The notes beneath the pieces are model-generated. The model was not told the origin of the DNA, ran no database searches, and saw only the letters and a program-made list of their open reading frames with translations. Of a DNA stretch of 64,000 bases, positions 45,395-53,364 are shown in pieces; the stretch's first letter is position 1; each line of letters begins with the position of its first letter. The translations under genes and the position numbers were made by a program. Source of the stretch: Geminicoccaceae bacterium (GTDB taxonomy: Bacteria; Pseudomonadota; Alphaproteobacteria; Geminicoccales; Geminicoccaceae); NCBI GenBank assembly GCA_028285265.1, contig JANQPX010000060.1, forward strand, positions 35,426 through 99,425, in the 5' to 3' direction.

Positions 45395-45440
45395 GTGAGA
45401 TCTCACATGAATTTTTCTAATCTATATCATGAGAGATGAT
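45395..45440. promoter_or_regulatory. candidate LysR binding sites
   Basis: GTGAGATCTCAC (45395-45406) is a perfect 12-base palindrome two bases upstream of the regulator start, where it would also fold across the ribosome site in its own mRNA. ATCATGAGAGATGAT (45426-45440) fits the LysR T-N11-A rule as ATC-N9-GAT. Both lie in the divergent promoter region. Confidence 0.55.
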
Positions 45441-45525
45441 CGTTTGTCCTGCCTTTTGTGATTCGCTAAAAGTCATACCAGTCAACGATGTCTCCCAAAA
45501 CGGCCCGAACTCCAGCCAAGAGGTT

Positions 45526-45828
45526 ATGATGAATAATTCTAACACTCATGCACCCCTCGGCCTCCTCTTTTCCACGACCGCCGCCTTGGTTTCACCCGCC
45601 CATGAGGCGATCGCGCGAACATCGCTCTATGAGGCAATACCACCGCTGACCATTCGCTCGACTGTTGGATCAGCACTTCGCCAGGTCGCAGCCATACTTC
45701 GCGTGTGGCAACGACGTACAGCGCAGCGCCGGCAGCTTGGTCTGCTCAATGATCGGATGCTAACAGACATCGGCGTTGAGCCACTGGAGGTCGCCAAAGA
45801 GGTGGAGAAGCCGTTTTGGCAAGCCTGA
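45526..45828 (+). CDS. DUF1127 protein
   Basis: A 100 aa protein whose C-terminal 45 residues carry the DUF1127/YjiS pattern: WQRRTAQRRQLGLLNDRMLTDIGVE, then EVAKEVEKPFW. DUF1127 proteins are short, arginine-rich and widespread in alphaproteobacteria; members affect RNA turnover or phosphate and carbon regulation. The N-terminal half is alanine- and threonine-rich and not conserved. ATG at 45526 or 45529, with AGAGG just before. It diverges from the LysR regulator and may be its target. Confidence 0.82.
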   Translation: MMNNSNTHAPLGLLFSTTAALVSPAHEAIARTSLYEAIPPLTIRSTVGSALRQVAAILRVWQRRTAQRRQLGLLNDRMLTDIGVEPLEVAKEVEKPFWQA

Positions 45829-46179
45829 TTCGCCACACCTGACCGTGATGACGGGCGAATTCATCTTGTTCTCTCGCTCTGAAGAGCGTGCACCACCGTT
45901 CATCGATACACTTCATCGGGTTGTGTCGGGCGGACCTTTCGGGCTGACGACGCTCACCACACCGATCCTCCGAGACGGCGGCGACATGGCCCTCTGACAG
46001 CGATCGGTGGCAACCATCAACGCGGCGTCGGTCTGTCGTGCGCAGGCGCAGCACCCACGAACATCGACGCTGCACTTGACCGCTCAATGACAAGGACGGA
46101 GCCGGTAACTTGCTCTTGACCACGCGTCCGTACTCGGGCTTCCCTGCCCTCCTCGAAACCGACGTGAGGAGACCACGTC
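45829..46179. other. intergenic, no gene seen
   Basis: About 350 bases between DUF1127 and DinB genes. Frames present lack ribosome sites and family similarity. The last 15 bases hold the DinB ribosome site (GTGAGGAGACC). Confidence 0.4.
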
Positions 46180-46680
46180 ATGATGCGTGCACATCTCTGC
46201 CGCATGGCGCGTTACAATCGCTGGGCTAATCGTCGGCTTTACGCGGCGGTCGAAGATCTAGGGCACGAGGCCTATTTCGAGGCACGCCCTGCATTCTTCG
46301 GTTCGATCCATGGCACGCTGAACCACATCTTGGTGGGCGATCGTCTTTGGCTTTCCCGAATTGAGGAGCAGCCTACCCCTCAGCTTGAGCTGGACCGTTG
46401 CCCCTTTTCAGACTTGGCCTCCCTCAATGATGCACGGAGGATCGAGGACGAACGCATGATCAAGTTGACCGATAGCTATGATGACCGAGCGATCGATCGT
46501 GCCATCCGATACCGCATGGTGACACGCCCCGGCGAGGCAGAGACGCCCCTCCATCTCTGCTGGCTGCACCTGTTCAATCATCAGACCCACCATCGCGGCC
46601 AAATTCACGATCAGCTCAGCCAAACCGATGTTCCGCCCCCATCACTTGATCTCATCTATTATCTCCAAGAGAACGAGTAG
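46180..46680 (+). CDS. DinB-family metal-dependent protein
   Basis: A 166 aa four-helix-bundle protein of the DinB/YfiT fold. The predicted metal-binding histidines are in GTLNHILVGDRLWLSRI (near 45) and HLFNHQTHHRGQIHDQL (near 125-140). Family members often act as thiol transferases or in stress responses, but substrate is unpredictable. GAGGAG upstream supports the ATG at 46180 (ATG also at 46183). Six bases separate it from the GNAT gene. Confidence 0.88.
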   Translation: MMRAHLCRMARYNRWANRRLYAAVEDLGHEAYFEARPAFFGSIHGTLNHILVGDRLWLSRIEEQPTPQLELDRCPFSDLASLNDARRIEDERMIKLTDSYDDRAIDRAIRYRMVTRPGEAETPLHLCWLHLFNHQTHHRGQIHDQLSQTDVPPPSLDLIYYLQENE

Positions 46681-46686
46681 CAGCTT

Positions 46687-47175
46687 TTGAACACCATCAA
46701 TCCCGACCAAATCGATGTGGTCGAAGCGACCTCCCACGAGGACATTCTGGAAATCCGCCGCTTGTTCCGCGCCTACGCGAATTGGCTGAACGTCGATCTT
46801 TGCTTTCAGGATTTCGAGGAAGAGTTGGCGAGCTTACCCGGTAAGTATGCCGCTCCTAGTGGCAGGCTCCTGCTCGCCAAGGTCAATGGCGACATTGCTG
46901 GTTGCGTAGGCGTTCGCCCGCTGGACAACGGCATTTGCGAAATGAAGCGACTTTGGGTCGAGCCAGCGTTCCTCCGACTTGGCATTGGTCGGCGCCTTGC
47001 TGAATCGATTATCGATGCCGGCCGCGAACTCGGCTACACCGCGATGCGGTTGGATACGATACCCAAACGATTGAAAGCTGCCGGACATATTTATGAAACG
47101 CTCGGCTTCAAGGAAATCCCGGATTATTACCGCAATCCCCTGGACGGCGTGGTGATGTATCAGCTCGTCTTGTAA
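46687..47175 (+). CDS. GNAT N-acetyltransferase
   Basis: A 162 aa GNAT domain starting at TTG 46687. The acetyl-CoA motif region is VEPAFLRLGIGRRLAESIIDAGRELGY near 100, and the terminal segment is AAGHIYETLGFKEIPDYYRNP. It follows DinB by six bases and is probably transcribed with it. Such pairs are common in detoxification loci; substrate not known. The non-ATG start is inferred from the frame and lack of alternatives. Confidence 0.87.
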   Translation: MNTINPDQIDVVEATSHEDILEIRRLFRAYANWLNVDLCFQDFEEELASLPGKYAAPSGRLLLAKVNGDIAGCVGVRPLDNGICEMKRLWVEPAFLRLGIGRRLAESIIDAGRELGYTAMRLDTIPKRLKAAGHIYETLGFKEIPDYYRNPLDGVVMYQLVL

Positions 47176-47320
47176 GACGGCCCGCCATGATGTTGACCTC
47201 AACCCGATACAATGATTGGGCGCCGTCGCCCCTGCGTCCGCAACGATGATACCAGTCGCAAACCAAGGCTTAGGCTAGGTTACTCCCTCTACGACCGACC
47301 AGTTGGCCAGCCCAAGGCCG

Positions 47321-49003
47321 CTAGGCGACCTTGAGCGGCTTGTATTTGATCCGATGCGGCTGGTCAGCGTCAGCGCCGAGACGACGCTTCTTGTCGGCCT
47401 CGTAGTCTTGAAAATTACCTTCGAACCAAACCACCTGGCTCTCGCCTTCGAAGGCGAGCATGTGCGTCGCGATACGGTCCAGGAACCAACGATCATGGCT
47501 GATCACCACCGCACAGCCAGCGAAATCCAAAAGCGCATCTTCGAGCGCCCTTAAGGTGTCAACATCAAGATCGTTGGTTGGCTCATCAAGAAGCAGAACA
47601 TTGGAGCCTTCCTTCAAGAGCTTGGCGAGATGCACACGGTTTCGCTCACCACCGGAGAGCTGGCCAACCTTCTTTTGTTGATCAGGACCTTTGAAATTGA
47701 AGGATGAGACATAAGCGCGGGAATGCACGTCACGTTTGCCGATCTCGAGCACGTCATGACCGCCGGAAATCTCTTCCCACACCGTCTTGGATGCATCCAA
47801 GCTATCCCGGCTCTGGTCGACATATCCTAGTTCAACGGTGTTGCCGATCTTCAGCACGCCGCCGTCTGGTTTTTCTTGCCCTGTGATCATTCGAAACAGC
47901 GTCGTCTTACCGGCGCCATTGGCGCCAATCACGCCGACAATGCCACCTGGCGGCAAACGGAAATCAAGATCATCAATCAACAAACGATCGCCGTAGCCTT
48001 TGATTAGCTTCTCCGCTTCAATCACCGTATCCCCGAGGCGCTGGCCCGCGGGGATGATGATTTGAGCGGAACCAGGTGCACGATCTTGCGCCTGATTAAG
48101 CAGGTCTTCATAGGCTGTGATACGTGCCTTACTCTTGGCCTGGCGAGCGCGTGGACTTGCGCTGATCCATTCCAATTCGCGATCAAGGGTCCGTTGACGC
48201 GCCTGTTCCTCCTTTTCTTCCTGCGCGAGACGCTTTTTCTTCTGCTCGAGCCAGGAGGAGTAATTACCCTCATACGGGATCCCACGACCGCGATCCAACT
48301 CCAAAATCCAGCCGGCAACATTGTCAAGAAAATAGCGGTCATGCGTGATCGCCACGACCGTTCCCTTGTAGTCGTGCAAGAAGCGCTCGAGCCAGGCGAC
48401 AGATTCGGCATCGAGATGATTTGTTGGCTCATCGAGCAACAGCATATCGGGCTGTGAGAGCAGGAGGCGACAAAGGGCAACCCGCCGTCGTTCGCCACCA
48501 GACAACACCGTGACATCGGAATCACCGGGCGGGCAGCGAAGTGCATCCATGGCTATATCGAGGGTACGCTGAATCTCCCAGCCATCGACCGCGTCGATTT
48601 TCTCCTGCAGCTCGGCCTGCTCCGCCATGACCGCATTCATCTCGTCGTCGTCCATGGGTTCGGCGAACTTGGCGGATATTTCGTCGAAACGGTCGAGAAG
48701 CGCCTTCGTTTCCGCAACGCCCTCCATGACATTGCCAAGCACATCCTTCGACGGATCGAGCGCCGGCTCCTGTGGAAGGTAGCCAACCTTGACACCATCA
48801 GCGGCCCACGCCTCGCCACCAAAGTCCTGGTCTAGCCCTGCCATGATCTTCAAGAGCGTCGACTTACCCGCGCCATTAACACCGAGAACACCGATCTTAG
48901 CGCCAGGTAAGAAGGCAAGCGTGACTCCCTCCAAAATCTTCTTCCCTCCCGGAAAGATCTTGGAGAGTTGCTTCATCACATAAATATATTGGTAGGCGGC
49001 CAT
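47321..49003 (-). CDS. ettA: ABC-F translational throttle EttA
   Basis: Soluble ABC-F ATPase of 560 aa that binds the ribosomal E site and gates the first elongation step by energy state. Two ATPase halves are complete: GVNGAGKSTLLKIMAG with LSGGERRRVALCRLL and LLLDEPTNHLDAESV, then GANGAGKTTLFRMITG with LSGGERNRVHLAKLL and LLLDEPTNDLDVDTL. A charged linker (about 240-310) with EQKKKRLAQEEKEEQARQ lies between. Length and linker type match EttA rather than Uup. Transcribed alone. Confidence 0.95.
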   Translation of the reverse strand: MAAYQYIYVMKQLSKIFPGGKKILEGVTLAFLPGAKIGVLGVNGAGKSTLLKIMAGLDQDFGGEAWAADGVKVGYLPQEPALDPSKDVLGNVMEGVAETKALLDRFDEISAKFAEPMDDDEMNAVMAEQAELQEKIDAVDGWEIQRTLDIAMDALRCPPGDSDVTVLSGGERRRVALCRLLLSQPDMLLLDEPTNHLDAESVAWLERFLHDYKGTVVAITHDRYFLDNVAGWILELDRGRGIPYEGNYSSWLEQKKKRLAQEEKEEQARQRTLDRELEWISASPRARQAKSKARITAYEDLLNQAQDRAPGSAQIIIPAGQRLGDTVIEAEKLIKGYGDRLLIDDLDFRLPPGGIVGVIGANGAGKTTLFRMITGQEKPDGGVLKIGNTVELGYVDQSRDSLDASKTVWEEISGGHDVLEIGKRDVHSRAYVSSFNFKGPDQQKKVGQLSGGERNRVHLAKLLKEGSNVLLLDEPTNDLDVDTLRALEDALLDFAGCAVVISHDRWFLDRIATHMLAFEGESQVVWFEGNFQDYEADKKRRLGADADQPHRIKYKPLKVA

Positions 49004-49152
49004 CGTCGGTCCTCAAAGCTGGGTGCCGCCGCGTTCTAGCAGGCTCTGCCTCCCAACAAAAGACCTGCGTTCAGGATCGGCCAAGCACAAGGACACGGCC
49101 TCTTAGATTGAGGCCATGTGCAACGTTGAGCAAATGCTTGAATGCGTTGCCG

Positions 49153-49776
49153 TTATGCGCTGTCGATACGACGGCGCAGTTCTTTGAGCAGTCCCTCGAT
49201 ACCGCTGCGCTCGACGACGGCGCCAAATTCTGAGCGCTGCGTCACGATAAGACTGACGCTTTCCACAATGACATCAATGGCGATCAACCCGCGATCCGAA
49301 CTCTCCCTGATCCGCCAGTCGACGCGCAAAGGCGGCCGATCAGGACTGTAGATCAGCGTTCGAACCAACGCATCCTTTTTGCCCGCCACTTGCGATTCGG
49401 TGATCTCGAACTCTTGCCCGTTGTAGATATGCAATTTTGAAGCAAGGCTATCGAGGGCATAGGCACGGAACAGCTTTAGATACTCAGCCTGTTGAGTCTC
49501 ATTGGCCGACCGCCAATGACGGGCCAAGATCAGCCGAGCGACAAGATCGAGATCGATTGATCCGTCAAGGAGCTCCACCAGCTGCTCGAATTTCTTCTGT
49601 TGTGCAACGTCCTGTTTAAGAATGTCCAGGACCTGGGTGCCAACGGTCTGAATGAGATCACGCGCCTCGTCCGGCGACGGTGCTGCCGCAAGGCTGACCG
49701 TCGCACCAGGCAGCACCAGCGATCCAAGGACTGCGGCAGAAAGAGCTGAAATCAGGCGTCGCCGATCCAACGTCAT
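49153..49776 (-). CDS. mlaC: MlaC-like phospholipid-binding periplasmic protein
   Basis: A 207 aa protein with a twin-Arg-like n-region (MTLDRRRLISALSAAVLG) and a signal peptide ending near SLAAA. The MlaC fold motifs are seen in LVARLILARHWRSANETQQAEYLKLF and RTLIYSPDRPPLRVDWRIRES. It should shuttle phospholipids between MlaA at the outer membrane and the inner-membrane MlaFEDB complex, which is not in this window. The start (ATG 49776) is placed one base after the MlaA stop, so the two are co-translated. Confidence 0.9.
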   Translation of the reverse strand: MTLDRRRLISALSAAVLGSLVLPGATVSLAAAPSPDEARDLIQTVGTQVLDILKQDVAQQKKFEQLVELLDGSIDLDLVARLILARHWRSANETQQAEYLKLFRAYALDSLASKLHIYNGQEFEITESQVAGKKDALVRTLIYSPDRPPLRVDWRIRESSDRGLIAIDVIVESVSLIVTQRSEFGAVVERSGIEGLLKELRRRIDSA

Positions 49777-49777
49777 G

Positions 49778-50605
49778 TCAACCGCCCTCTCCAGGATCGT
49801 CGAAGTCCTCGTCAAAGATACTCTCGTCATAGATGTCCTCGCCATAGACCTCATCAAGGGGGGCCGGCGCTCCATTTCTAATTTCATTGTCCCTTAGCTG
49901 CTGGGATAGCGTTCGTGTCGCCGCATAGAAGTCGATACTCGTTCGCTCGAGCTCATCGACCGTCTCAATGTTTCGTTCTCGCAATGACAGGAGATCCGCT
50001 CCCGTCCGCGCCAAACCAAGTTCGGTCGGTGCAATGAAGGTCAAAGGATCGAAAGCGAAGTCCACCACAAAGCCGGCCAGGTCGCGCGGGTTGGACGGGC
50101 CCAGGAACGGCACCATGATAAACGGTCCAGAGCCCACCCCGTAAACCGCAAGCGTCTGACCGAAATCTTCGGTATGGCGTTCAGGCATGCCGAGCATGCC
50201 ACCCACGTCAACCAGTCCGCCGAATCCCAGTATCGTGTTGAACATAAAGCGGCCGACACTTTCCGTCGCACGAGTCGGCTCCCCCTGCAGGAGATCGTTG
50301 GCCACCGTTACTGGGGTTTTCAGATTGAAGACAAAGTTGGACACGCCGGTCCTGACGAAACCAGGCGTCACCAGACGATATGTTTTCGCGATCGGTTTCA
50401 GCAACAAGCGATCGAAAAATAGGTTGAACTCAAAACTGGCGCGATTGAAGTCTTCAAGGGGGTCACCCGCATTCGGCTGCGCCGCTAGTGATGATGTCCA
50501 ACCGACCATCAAGAGGGCAACCACCAACACAGTGCTTCGCCAAAATGGCGATCTCGGCTGTCTAACGGCCCGACACCGTTGCTCCACGGTTTTACTGCCG
50601 CTCAT
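49778..50605 (-). CDS. mlaA: MlaA/VacJ-family outer-membrane lipid-asymmetry protein
   Basis: A 275 aa MlaA homologue from ATG 50605, with GGAGAGCAAGAAA before it (GTG at 50647 is an alternative). The core begins DPLEDFNRASFEFNLFFDRLLLKPIA and contains NLKTPVTVANDLLQGE, GLVDVGGMLGMPERHTEDFGQT and PFIMVPFLGPSNPRD, all typical. It appears to lack a lipobox: the hydrophobic segment ends SSLAAQ without the usual Cys, though many MlaA proteins are lipoproteins. The C-terminus is very acidic (DIYDESIFDEDFDDPGEGG). Confidence 0.92.
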   Translation of the reverse strand: MSGSKTVEQRCRAVRQPRSPFWRSTVLVVALLMVGWTSSLAAQPNAGDPLEDFNRASFEFNLFFDRLLLKPIAKTYRLVTPGFVRTGVSNFVFNLKTPVTVANDLLQGEPTRATESVGRFMFNTILGFGGLVDVGGMLGMPERHTEDFGQTLAVYGVGSGPFIMVPFLGPSNPRDLAGFVVDFAFDPLTFIAPTELGLARTGADLLSLRERNIETVDELERTSIDFYAATRTLSQQLRDNEIRNGAPAPLDEVYGEDIYDESIFDEDFDDPGEGG

Positions 50606-50647
50606 TTTCTTGCTCTCCGGTCCGGCAAGGACATTTTTTCCCGACAC

Positions 50648-50933
50648 CAGGCCTTAACACCAACGTCATCTCAGGCACCGATTGATAGGCTTAGAATACA
50701 GTGAGTTAACACGCAAGATTAACCAAGCCGATGATGACAAATAGACCACTTGCGATTCTGCAAAACGGTGCTGGATTCCGACGATCCTACCATTCTAGCT
50801 GACCTCCATCATCCACCAATAGCCGGGTATGGCAATTAACCCTTCATCACGATTGCATGAAGGAGGTGTAAAAGACGATAGTAAAAAAATCATTAACTTC
50901 CCGCTGGTTACCTGGCGACTTTGGAGATTTCCC
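50648..50933. promoter_or_regulatory. divergent promoter region mlaA / small protein
   Basis: About 290 bases between divergent genes. Contains AT-rich parts near 50690-50730 and a ribosome-like AAGGAGG near 50861 without a matching gene after it. No confident promoter box. Confidence 0.35.
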
Positions 50934-51194
50934 ATGAAGGACGCACGTATCATCTCGCTTGATGACCTGCTCGATCGGCTCGAGGAAATCCTGGGCGCTG
51001 ATAGCCTTCTCTATCGCCGGTTTGAGGAAGGATTGCGTTATGAGGATGAACGTAGCCTGACTGACGCCATGCGCAGCCTGCGCCTCTATCCCGACAAGGT
51101 TCGATGGGTCGTCGAAAACACGGTCATGAGCTGGCTATTTGGCGCACGCGAGGAGGAGAAGATGGCAGCAACGGCTTCAAAGCCAGCCCTCTAG
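50934..51194 (+). CDS. conserved-looking small hypothetical protein
   Basis: An 86 aa product from ATG 50934, with TTGGAG eight bases upstream. The sequence MKDARIISLDDLLDRLEEI is acidic, then YRRFEEGLRYEDERSLTDAM and a tail REEEKMAATASKPAL. It is helical, charged, and without a membrane segment. I do not recognise a family. A longer frame starting at 50829 has no ribosome site. A terminator follows, ending its transcript. Confidence 0.6.
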   Translation: MKDARIISLDDLLDRLEEILGADSLLYRRFEEGLRYEDERSLTDAMRSLRLYPDKVRWVVENTVMSWLFGAREEEKMAATASKPAL

Positions 51195-51232
51195 CTTCTC
51201 GATCCCTGAACCCAACGACATGACAACACGAC

Positions 51233-51261
51233 GGGGGCGGCTGAACAGGCCGCTCTTTTTA
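51233..51261 (+). terminator. Rho-independent terminator
   Basis: Arms GCGGC (51237-51241) and GCCGC (51249-51253) form a stem, extended by partial pairing of CTG and CAG, followed by TCTTTTTATT. It sits after the small gene and before the methionine operon promoter. Confidence 0.75.
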
Positions 51262-51279
51262 TTGAGCCAACCCGTTCGC

Positions 51280-51311
51280 TTGACATTATGATATAAAGAT
51301 TTCTTAATATC
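51280..51311 (+). promoter_or_regulatory. promoter with palindromic operator upstream of the methionine operon
   Basis: A TTGACA (51280-51285) is followed 17 or 18 bases on by CTTAAT/TTAATA as -10. Overlapping the spacer and -10 is a 22-base near-perfect palindrome (51290-51311): half-sites GATATAAAGA and TCTTAATATC. It resembles the sites of SahR-type ArsR proteins that repress SAM-cycle genes. The next gene encodes such a protein. Confidence 0.75.
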
Positions 51312-51350
51312 TTTAATCTAGTATATTTTCGAGTTCACGACGGCCTACCC

Positions 51351-52376
51351 ATGACGACAGATAGCCTCGACGATGTTCTAAATGGCCTACGCGCTGCGGC
51401 AGATATGACGCGGCTCAGGCTGCTGCTGCTCTGCGCACAGGGTGAGTGGACCGTAACTGAGCTTACCCAGATTTTAGGCCAAAGCCAGCCGCGAGTTTCT
51501 CGACATCTGAAGCTTCTTACCGATGCTGGATTGCTTCAGCGCATGCCCGAGGGCAGTTGGGTTTTCTATCGGCGCGCCCGCTCCGGTGCAGGCGCTCGCA
51601 TGGCGCGCAATCTTTGCAGGATGCTCCCGCTGGACGACCCAACGGTCGTACTTGATCGTCAGCGCCTGCAAATGGTGCGGGAAACACGACGATTGCAAGC
51701 GACACGTTACTTTGCCGAACGAGCCGAGAGTTGGGACCGTCTGCGCTCGCTCTATGTCGACGAAACAAAAGTCGAAGCCGCATTGCAGTCGCTATTCGAA
51801 GGACGTTCTGTCTCCAGGCTCCTCGATGTCGGCACCGGCACTGGCCGTGTCCTACAGCTTCTTTCCCCGCATATAGGTTTTGGCCTCGGGATCGATCAAT
51901 CGACTGAGATGCTGACCGTCGCCCGCGCGAATTTGGACAAGACGAGCCTTCGCAATTGCCAAGTCCGTCAGGGCGACATGTACCATCTCGCCCTTGATGC
52001 TGGGTCTTTCGACGCCGCTGTCCTGCATCATGTCCTTCATTTCGCCGACGACCCGGCAGCCGTGCTTGTCGAGGCCGCCCGCGTGCTGCGCCCAGGCGGG
52101 CACCTGGTGATCATCGATTTTGCACGCCACGACCAGGAACATCTTCGCCGCGACCATGCGCATCGACGACTCGGGTTTGACCATGACGAGATGCGTCTTT
52201 GGTTCGAAGCGGCAGGTCTAGCATTCAATGAACCCCAATCGCTGAAAGGGGACCCGCTCACCGTCGTCCTTTGGACGGCGACGCGCGTTGTTAAGCCTTC
52301 TTTAACCAAGACTTCGATTACCGATACGCCTTTAACCGAGCCCCCTGACGAGGATAGAGAAAGCCAGGTTGCATGA
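51351..52376 (+). CDS. ArsR-family regulator fused to SAM-binding methyltransferase (SahR-like)
   Basis: A 341 aa fusion. Residues 1-90 are an ArsR winged helix (LLLLCAQGEWTVTELTQILGQSQPRVSRHLKLL), and residues 130-310 a class I methyltransferase fold (LLDVGTGTGRVLQLL, HHVLHFADDPAAVLVEAARVLRPGGHLVIIDF). In SahR the methyltransferase domain senses S-adenosylhomocysteine and the protein controls genes that recycle it. The overlapping start of metF (four bases) and a palindrome at its promoter support autoregulation of the operon. A catalytic methyltransferase role cannot be excluded. Confidence 0.9.
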   Translation: MTTDSLDDVLNGLRAAADMTRLRLLLLCAQGEWTVTELTQILGQSQPRVSRHLKLLTDAGLLQRMPEGSWVFYRRARSGAGARMARNLCRMLPLDDPTVVLDRQRLQMVRETRRLQATRYFAERAESWDRLRSLYVDETKVEAALQSLFEGRSVSRLLDVGTGTGRVLQLLSPHIGFGLGIDQSTEMLTVARANLDKTSLRNCQVRQGDMYHLALDAGSFDAAVLHHVLHFADDPAAVLVEAARVLRPGGHLVIIDFARHDQEHLRRDHAHRRLGFDHDEMRLWFEAAGLAFNEPQSLKGDPLTVVLWTATRVVKPSLTKTSITDTPLTEPPDEDRESQVA

Positions 52377-53308
52377 TCGACAAACCGAAAGACCCCCTTG
52401 CTGATAGTGACACCTTCGCTGAACGCCGAGTCGCTTGGCTCGGGGAGCGTTTACCGGCACCGAGGATTTCATTCGAATTCTTTCCGCCGAAGACCGAAGG
52501 CGCCGAGGCAAAGTTCTGGGAATCCGTCACCAAGCTCCAGAGTCTGCAGCCTTCTTACGTCTCCGTCACCTGCGGCGCCGGCGGCAACCCTGCGGAGGGT
52601 ACGGCGTCACTGGTGACACGCTTGAGAGAGGACGCGGGCTTTGAGGCTGCAGCGCATCTCACCTGCGCGACGGCATCGAAGACCGAGATCGAGGACATTG
52701 CCAGAGCCTATTGGCACGATGGTGTTCGGAGAATTGTAGCCCTTCGCGGAGATCGTCCCAAAGATGGCACCCAGCCCGGCGCCAATCATCATCGCTACGC
52801 TGCCGACCTGGTTGCGACGCTCAAAACGATCGGCGATTTTGATATCGCTGTTGCCGGCTACCCCGAGATACATCCGGAAGCAAAGAGCGCCGATGCCGAT
52901 CTCGATAATCTCAAGTGCAAAGTCGATGCCGGCGCCGACAAGGTTATCACGCAATACTGCTTCGAGACGGATTCGGTATTGCGATTCCGCGACGCGATGG
53001 TTGGACGAGGGATCGACGCCCAAATCGCCGTGGGCGTCCTGCCGGTGCAGAACTTCGTCCTCACCAAACGCTTTAGCAACGCCTGTGGCGCCAAGCTGCC
53101 AGATTGGCTCGGCGCTCTCTATGAGGGGCTCGACGAAGATCCCGAACAACGCGGCCTCATCGGCGCCTCGGTAGCAGCGGAGCAGGCACGACGCTTGGTG
53201 CTGGAGGGGTTTGAAGAGTTGCATTTCTACACGTTGAACCGCGCCAACCTGACCGTCGCCACCTGCCGCCTGCTTGGCCTGAAGCCGACGCTCGCACACG
53301 CTGCCTAG
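52373..53308 (+). CDS. metF: 5,10-methylenetetrahydrofolate reductase
   Basis: FAD enzyme of 311 aa supplying 5-methyl-tetrahydrofolate. The N-terminal motif ISFEFFPPKTEGAE, LVTVTCGAGG-like SVTCGAGGNP, ALRGDRPKDG and DKVITQYCFETDSVLRF are characteristic. It overlaps the regulator by four bases and is followed by metH after 56 bases, so the three work as one unit. Confidence 0.97.
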   Translation: MIDKPKDPLADSDTFAERRVAWLGERLPAPRISFEFFPPKTEGAEAKFWESVTKLQSLQPSYVSVTCGAGGNPAEGTASLVTRLREDAGFEAAAHLTCATASKTEIEDIARAYWHDGVRRIVALRGDRPKDGTQPGANHHRYAADLVATLKTIGDFDIAVAGYPEIHPEAKSADADLDNLKCKVDAGADKVITQYCFETDSVLRFRDAMVGRGIDAQIAVGVLPVQNFVLTKRFSNACGAKLPDWLGALYEGLDEDPEQRGLIGASVAAEQARRLVLEGFEELHFYTLNRANLTVATCRLLGLKPTLAHAA

Positions 53309-53364
53309 GGATTCATCGCGTACCCGGTACGCGGCAGTCCATGGATCATAATGACAGGATCGAC

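Noticed and set aside
50861..50880. AAGGAGG ribosome-like site
   Set aside because: Followed by no start codon at usable distance; the small gene uses a later GGAG.
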